64,000 bases of DNA from Acanthochromis polyacanthus (Eukaryota > Chordata > Actinopteri > Pomacentridae): positions 26,789,697 through 26,853,696 of the forward strand of contig NC_067125.1 of NCBI RefSeq assembly GCF_021347895.1. Direction: 5' to 3'. Shown piece after piece: positions 59,801-64,000 of the stretch. Position numbers and translations under genes: made by a program. The notes beneath the pieces are model-generated. The model was not told the DNA's origin and did not search any database. It saw only the letters and a program-made list of their open reading frames with translations. Each line of letters begins with the position of its first letter. Within the stretch, counting starts at the first letter, position 1.

Positions 59801-61230
59801 GTATTTGTCAATACAATATCGATTTACGAGTTTGAACAAGTTGACACTGTCAGTCACAAGTCAAGTCGTTTGGTGATGCAATTCTATATATTTTGAGACA
59901 ATAGCCAAACAGAGATGGATAGAGACTTTATTCATCCACTTGGGGAAATTCAAGGTGTCCCGTAGCTCACACATGCTGCATTTAAGACTGATAAGAAAAT
60001 AATGTACAAAAGACAGTGAAATTATAGTGAAAATTATGCTGGTCAAAGAAACAGGAATAGAAATAAGGTGCAAGAAATGCAAGTATTTACAAAAAGAGGT
60101 GAAAAAATTGTAGGTACAATGTGAAAATTGGGCTAAAATTAAACCTATTATGTTGGAAATTAAAAAGCTGCACATGCTGATTTGCCAAAATCAGACATTT
60201 CTGTTTAATTATTTTATCTATAAATTGGTTGTTCATTGAATTTCCATGATAAAATGTATTTTTATTTTTTTTGTTTATAATGTAATTCACATGCACTGCC
60301 TAGATACTGCTGAAGTTGTCTGTGTTGTAACTAAAATATTTCCTTTTTGTTTTCAGGTGACTATTTAGTTCTTCCATCTGGGAATCTTCAGATTGTCTCT
60401 GTTTCAGCCCGGCATCAGGGGATGTATAAGTGTGGTGCAGTCAACCCTGTTACCGGGGAAACCATCGTTCAGCCTCATGGTACTAAGCTGCTGGTCAAAA
60501 GTAAGTCGGATAATTTAAGATACTGAAGTTTTTGCATATCAGCTGTATTTTCTGTCACTAACGTGGTTCATTATTTGTTCAGATTCAGCCCCCTCCTCCT
60601 CCTCCTCGGTGCGGATAGTTTATCCAGCCTCCCCGATGACGATTTCGGTACAGCAGTCTCAGCCGCTGATGTTGGAGTGTATCGTGTCCGGTAGTCCTGC
60701 GCCAACAGCGAGGTGGTTTAAGAACGGTAAGGAGGTCACTCTGGGGCCTTCACACCAGCGACAGCACAACAACCTGGTGTTTGTTAAGGTGACGAGGAGC
60801 GATGAAGGCAGCTACACCTGCTCTGCCGAGACCGAGAGGGGGGCCGTGGTCAGCGCCAACTATACTGTGAATGTTCTCGGTAAGAAAAGCACCAGAAATA
60901 GAGGTTGTATGGTTTACCGCTGGTCTTCACTTTGAGGCTAATGCTTCATCTTCTCCTCCACAGAGCCTGTATCTGTTTCGGACCTCGGCAACCAGCTCGT
61001 CTCTCCCGGCTCTTCGGCTCAGTTTACTTGCGTAGCAAAAGGAAACCCTTCACCGAACATCACCTGGCTGTTCAACGCCGACCCCATCAGCCCGTCGCAC
61101 CGCTTCCAGATCTCTGGATCCTCACTTGTCATTCCAGATGTGACGCCGCAGGATGAGGGAGTGTATCAGTGTCTGCTGGACAACGGGATCAGCTCGGCAC
61201 AGTCGTACGGGACGCTCACAGCTCAGTCAG
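56779..61230 (+). CDS. cdon: cdon, 5' part: Hedgehog co-receptor CDON (exons for signal peptide and Ig1-Ig4)
   Basis: Single-pass cell-surface receptor of the Ig/FNIII superfamily. In the family it acts with BOC and GAS1 as a Hedgehog co-receptor and in cadherin-linked promyogenic signalling. Joined coding exons are 56779-56851, 58294-58572, 59071-59217, 60357-60500, 60583-60879 and 60964-61230: 402 codons, every junction phase 1. Residues 1-24 are a hydrophobic signal peptide (VLLSTVLCLS). Ig1 is about 25-117, Ig2 118-214 (split over two exons), Ig3 215-313 and Ig4 314-402. Each has its paired Cys (for example LRC...YQC, LEC...YTC). N-glycosylation sites are NYT (Ig3) and NIT (Ig4). The Ig1 start SEPASLVQ and Ig2 blocks LVLPSGNLQI and KCGAVNPVTGE favour CDON over BOC (SEP.S.VQ; GRKLLV-like GTKLLV). 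Ig5, FNIII, membrane and tail exons lie beyond the window. The ATG has a CACCATGG context. Confidence 0.88.
56923..57267. mobile_element. Short inverted-repeat DNA element, copy 2 (in cdon intron)
   Basis: This is the same family as 41313-41658, in the opposite orientation. It starts TGTTAAAAAGTTTGGGTTCAC and ends GATCCCAAACTTCTGAATAGTAG. Inside are CTCCATAGGGGTACAGAG, CATTGTGTTAGCTAATGG and GATTAGAAAACCCTTGTGCA. It begins about 70 bases after the signal-peptide exon. No transposase. Confidence 0.8.
57268..57639. other. cdon intron DNA, nothing recognised
   Basis: AT-rich intron sequence without clear repeats. The plus-strand ORF 57263-57508 is not recognisable. Confidence 0.5.
57640..57935 (+). 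repeat. Single copy of the cdon-intron repeat family
   Basis: The blocks ACTTCTAATTGAGGCTAATG, TTGCTxTGGATGT, CAGCTTGTTGATGAATTTC, CTTTTAAGACTCCTTTAGCTAA, CCCTCTCAAAACAAGGTTT and AATACAGAAAATTCATG appear in the same order and orientation as in the array at 61440-62940. It lies in the intron between the signal-peptide exon and Ig1. Confidence 0.75.
57936..58293. other. cdon intron DNA up to the Ig1 acceptor
   Basis: AT-rich intron ending in the acceptor TTTTCTTTCCTCTCCAG at 58293. Confidence 0.6.
58294..58572 (+). CDS. cdon: cdon exon encoding Ig1
   Basis: Enters and leaves in phase 1 (donor GCAG|GTAGAG, GT at 58573), so a whole Ig module sits in one exon. It shows the first Cys (ARLRC), the core Trp (VVSWRF) and the second Cys (GVYQC). 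It is GC-richer than the flanking introns, with synonymous G/C endings. Confidence 0.88.
58573..59070. other. cdon intron, nothing recognised
   Basis: 498-bp intron with GT-AG ends. No repeat or nested gene is identified. Confidence 0.7.
59071..59217 (+). CDS. cdon: cdon exon encoding first half of Ig2
   Basis: Acceptor ATCCATGCAG, donor CAACAG|GTGGGT, phase 1 at both ends. It encodes EISEYEDG through the first Ig2 Cys (VLIEC) to GDWMEASTG. The stretch aligns by motif with the CDON/BOC pattern KxxWLExST. Confidence 0.85.
59218..60356. other. cdon intron
   Basis: 1139-bp AT-rich intron. It carries a retroelement tail at about 59912-60125 (listed separately). The ends are GTGGGT and TTTTCAG. 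Confidence 0.7.
59912..60125 (-). mobile_element. Retroelement 3'-end fragment in a cdon intron
   Basis: It begins GATGGATAGAGACTTTATTC followed by ATCCACTTGGGGAAATTCAAGG, which in fish genomes is the reverse complement of a common non-LTR retroelement 3' end. The remainder is A-rich with no ORF. The family is not assigned. Confidence 0.5.
60357..60500 (+). CDS. cdon: cdon exon encoding second half of Ig2
   Basis: Phase 1 at both ends (donor AAAA|GTAAGT). It encodes GDYLVLPSGNLQIVSVS, the second Ig2 Cys in GMYKCGAVNPVTG, and the linker GTKLLVK. LxLPSGNLQI and YKCxAxNPVT are shared by CDON and BOC; the KLLV linker is CDON-like. Confidence 0.88.
60583..60879 (+). CDS. cdon: cdon exon encoding Ig3
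   Basis: The acceptor is TTTGTTCAG (60582) and the donor TCTCG|GTAAGA (GT at 60880), with phase 1 at both ends and an 82-bp upstream intron. A Ser-rich linker (SSSSS) precedes RIVYPASPM. The Ig3 core is LMLECIVSGSPAPTARWFKNG...SYTCSAE, with an NYT glycosylation site near the end. Confidence 0.9.
60964..61230 (+). CDS. cdon: cdon exon encoding Ig4
   Basis: The acceptor is CCTCCACAG (60963) and the donor GTCAG|GTTTGT (GT at 61231), with phase 1 at both ends and an 84-bp upstream intron. The Ig4 core is AQFTCVAKGNPSPNITW...GVYQCLLDNGISSA, with NIT as a glycosylation site. Confidence 0.9.
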
Positions 61231-61439
61231 GTTTGTACGCCTCGGCTATCTCACATCTCTCGGTTTGTTATTTGGGTTCATATTGGGGCTAAAGTCAGCT
61301 TGAATCAGTCTAAAAACCATCAACCCTGCCAAGTGCTTCATTCTCCAAATACTTGGAACAAATAATGGAAAGCAAAAATATTTTTGGGCAGGAAACGTCT
61401 TTTCCGGTTCATATATTTCGCAAAAACCATTCATTGATC

Positions 61440-62940
61440 TGTTAAAAATCTTTGTTTTCTGTAGTTTAGTTTGTTTTTCAGCATGTTGATGAACTTGCAG
61501 CTTCAGATCAGCCAGAAATATAACTTTGAATGACTAATTTGTGGTCTTTTAAGTCTTATTTGGCTAAAAAAAGTGTCAGCCTCTCAAAACATGGTTTGGA
61601 AAGTTGAGTAGAGACGAGATCGATAGTCAGATGGTGGATTTTCTGTAGTTTCTTTACTTTAGCCAGAAACACAACTTCTAATTGAAGCTAATGTTGCTCT
61701 GATTGTGTTTATAGTTCTGTTGTTTTTTTTTTAGCATGTTGAGGAATTTCTAGCTTCAGATCAGCTAATTCCAAGACTTTTAAGACTTCTTTGGCTAACA
61801 AAATATGTTGGCCTCTCAAAAACAAGGTTTGGAAAGTCAAGTAGAGAAAATAACAGCCACATGGGTCTGTATGACTAAAAAATGTGTCAGCATTTCAAAC
61901 CATGGTTATGAGAGTTGTAATAAAAACAATACAGAAAATTCATTCAGCCTTCGATATTAAAGTAAGTTATTTTTGGCCCGGAGACGTCTTTTCTGGTTCA
62001 TATGCTTGGCAAAACTAAGCAGCTCTCTTTATTAATCTGTCAAAAAATCTTCTGTAATTTTTTTTTAGTTCGGCCAGAAATGCAACTTTAAAATTATTGC
62101 TAGTGTTGCTCTGGATGTGCCATAGTTATGTTTTAAGGGCGTCGATGGAATTTCTGGCTCCAGATTAGCCAGAAATAAAACTTTAAAGGACTAATTTGTG
62201 ATCTTTGAAGATTTTTTGGACTTAAAAAATATGTCAGCCTCTCAAACCATGTTTGTTTTTTTGTTTGTTTTTTTCCAAACCATGAATATGAAAGTAAATA
62301 TATTTTTGGTCAGGAACCATCTTTTTAGGTTCATATGTTTGCGGAACTAAGCAAATATATTCATTAATTCATCAAAAACCTTTCTTTTATGTAGTCACTT
62401 TAGTCCTTTAATTGATGCCAATGCTGCTCTAGATGTGCTGTGGTTAGGTTTTTCGGCATGTTCATACATTTCTAGCTTCAGATTAGCCAAAAATAAAACA
62501 AAATTGTGATCTTTTAAGACTCCTCTGGCCAATAAAATAGATGTCAGCCTCTCCAGCCAGGGTTTAGAATGTCAGGTAGAGATGAGATCAATGGACACAA
62601 AGTTTTGTAGATGTGACTCGTTTCAATTTTTAGGGTGAAAACAATACAGAAAATTAAATTAAACTTTTATTGCTAAAGAAAAGACATTTTTGGTTCTTAT
62701 GTTTGGCAAAACTAAGCAACTCTTTTCATTTATCTATTAAAAAATCTTTTTCTGTGGTTTCTTTTGTTCCTTAAGATTAATGTTCTGGATATGTTGTAGT
62801 TATTTGTTCACTGTGTTGAGGAACTGGTAGCTTCAGATTTGCAAAAAATAGAACTTTGAAGGACTCATTTTTGATCTTTTAAGACTCCTTTGGCGAAGAA
62901 AGTCTGCCTGTGTATAGATATTTTTGGGGCAGAAGATGTC
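61440..62940 (+). repeat. Tandem array VII: about five diverged units of roughly 250-400 bp in a cdon intron
   Basis: GCTTCAGATTAGCCA-like anchors recur near 61499, 61752, 62155, 62474 and 62830. Each unit also has variants of GCTAATGTTGCTCTGGATGTG, AGCATGTTGAGGAATTTCTAGC, CTTTTAAGACTCCTTTGGC, GTCAGCCTCTCAAAACA and GGAAAGTCAAGTAGAGA. The same unit occurs once at 57640-57935 in an earlier cdon intron. Confidence 0.85.
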
Positions 62941-64000
62941 TTTAAGAGCCAAAGTTTTGTGCGTTTGGGTCTGACTTTTCCATCCAGCTTGTGTTTGTGT
63001 CACGGTTCGAGGCCTCGCAGGGATGAAGAGATACCAAACTTGTAGAAAAGCCACCGTGATTGTCACAAGAACTCCTGGTAGTGTTGCAAAGGGTTAAGAC
63101 ATCCTGCCAGATGCGATCTCTGTGGGCCTGCGCATACAGTATCTGCAGGGAGTCCTTGCTTTGTGAGTGTAAATGTGCTTCTCTGAGGGCTGGTAGGGGA
63201 GGCTCGGCCAAGGCCGCCCTCCTCCTGAGCCTTGAACTGAGCCTGAGCGTGAGAGTGAGCTTTGTGCACACCGTCGGGGATAAGCCCCCGGACGCTGGAA
63301 TGTAAGGAGTAGCCATGGAGGGCTATGACGAGGACCAGACCACCCAGCTGTCAACATCATACACAACTGCCTTTTATTTATTAACACATCACAGCCCTCC
63401 TCCCTCCTCCTCCTCCACCAGTCTCCCCCTTTCTTCTTCTTCTCCTCCTCAATCCCCAGACGCTCCAACGCCAAGGCCCCATTCCTCAGCTTGGCCCTGT
63501 ATCTGCAGCATGATTAATGCAGCTACGTGTAGGGAGGACGAATCAGACGGGATCAGGCGGGTTCACCGCAAAAACACTTCTTTTCCGCAAGAAGAAAAAT
63601 GAATATCTTTCACTTCGGGTCACGTTTTAAAACAGCCGATAAGCAGGACGTAAACACTCTGCGGTCAGTTTGTGTTCAGGTTTTTATTCAGGTACCAGGC
63701 ACTGGCCGCTTATCGAATGTATCGCTGAACCGTGTAGTCTGATTATAATTCATCACTTTCTGAAATCTGTTTTTTGTTTGTGTCCGTCGCCATGACAACA
63801 TCCAGCTTTCATGTGTCAACTGGGAGAGGAGATGTGGTGTGTTTTCTGTCATGCGGTTGTCTGTTTTATTTTTTTTTCCATATCGACACACATTGTGCAG
63901 CCCTGAAACTGCAGCAAGACTCTTATTTTTATCTTTTAAAATCAAATAATTCCAAAAAAGCATCTTTTATTTGCAGAAATCCTCTCGGCAAGAAGCTATT
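62941..64000. other. cdon intron continuing past the window end
   Basis: About 63100-63600 is GC-richer, with overlapping short ORFs. None encodes an Ig or FNIII pattern, so the Ig5 exon is not here. A pyrimidine-rich CTCCTCCTCAATCCCCAG resembles an acceptor, but the sequence after it is not receptor-like. The CDS continues outside the window. Confidence 0.6.

Noticed and set aside
63460..63602. Possible Ig5 exon after the acceptor-like CTCAATCCCCAG
   Set aside because: The downstream translation has none of the Ig pattern (no Cys-Trp-DxGxYxC order) and no phase-1 donor was found.
1..64000. CRISPR arrays, operons, or a novel defence or biosynthetic system
   Set aside because: The tandem arrays have long, diverged units without conserved short repeats and unique spacers, and the window is vertebrate DNA with split genes. 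No gene cluster is present.

Overview
The window is from a ray-finned fish genome, most likely a spiny-rayed (percomorph) teleost. There are no dense ORFs or operons. The only convincing host gene is split into GT-AG exons. The rest is AT-rich sequence carrying teleost-type interspersed repeats: a tRNA-headed SINE, short inverted-repeat DNA elements, LINE 3' ends, solo-LTR-like blocks, and mariner and Tc1 remnants.

The recognised gene is the 5' part of cdon (plus strand), which encodes the Ig/fibronectin III Hedgehog co-receptor CDON. Six exons carry 402 codons: a signal peptide and the first four Ig domains. Every splice junction between them is phase 1. Ig5, the FNIII repeats, the membrane segment and the cytoplasmic tail must lie beyond position 64000. 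A GC-rich block ending in a good splice donor (about 43800-44260) is the best candidate for a promoter and untranslated first exon, which would give a first intron of about 12.4 kb. That intron also holds two exon-like segments with compatible phases.

Layout: 1-5700 has a palindrome, AT-rich repeats, a possible orphan promoter and a SINE carrying a nested inverted-repeat element. 5700-14100 is intergenic with three kinds of local duplication. 14100-14930 is a mariner remnant whose transposase C-terminal segment is repeated in tandem. 16815-18540, 21655-22680, 30283-31880, 38200-39530, 40860-41310 and 46920-47730 are six unrelated diverged tandem arrays. 24060-29180 holds a SINE with a perfect target duplication, a piggyBac-type miniature element, a solo-LTR-like block and a LINE fragment. 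32500-37052 holds a LINE tail, a Tc1 transposase remnant, an LTR-like block and a hAT-like end. 40455-42240 holds a LINE C-terminus, an inverted-repeat element and a third SINE. 43800-64000 is the cdon locus.

I found no CRISPR array, operon, tRNA or rRNA gene, and nothing I would call a new biological system. The most notable points are the number of independent tandem arrays around one gene, one repeat family present in two cdon introns, the tandem mariner C-termini, the nested SINE insertion and the exon-like pair in intron 1. Array and element boundaries are by eye and good to a few tens of bases unless a terminal repeat or target duplication is stated.
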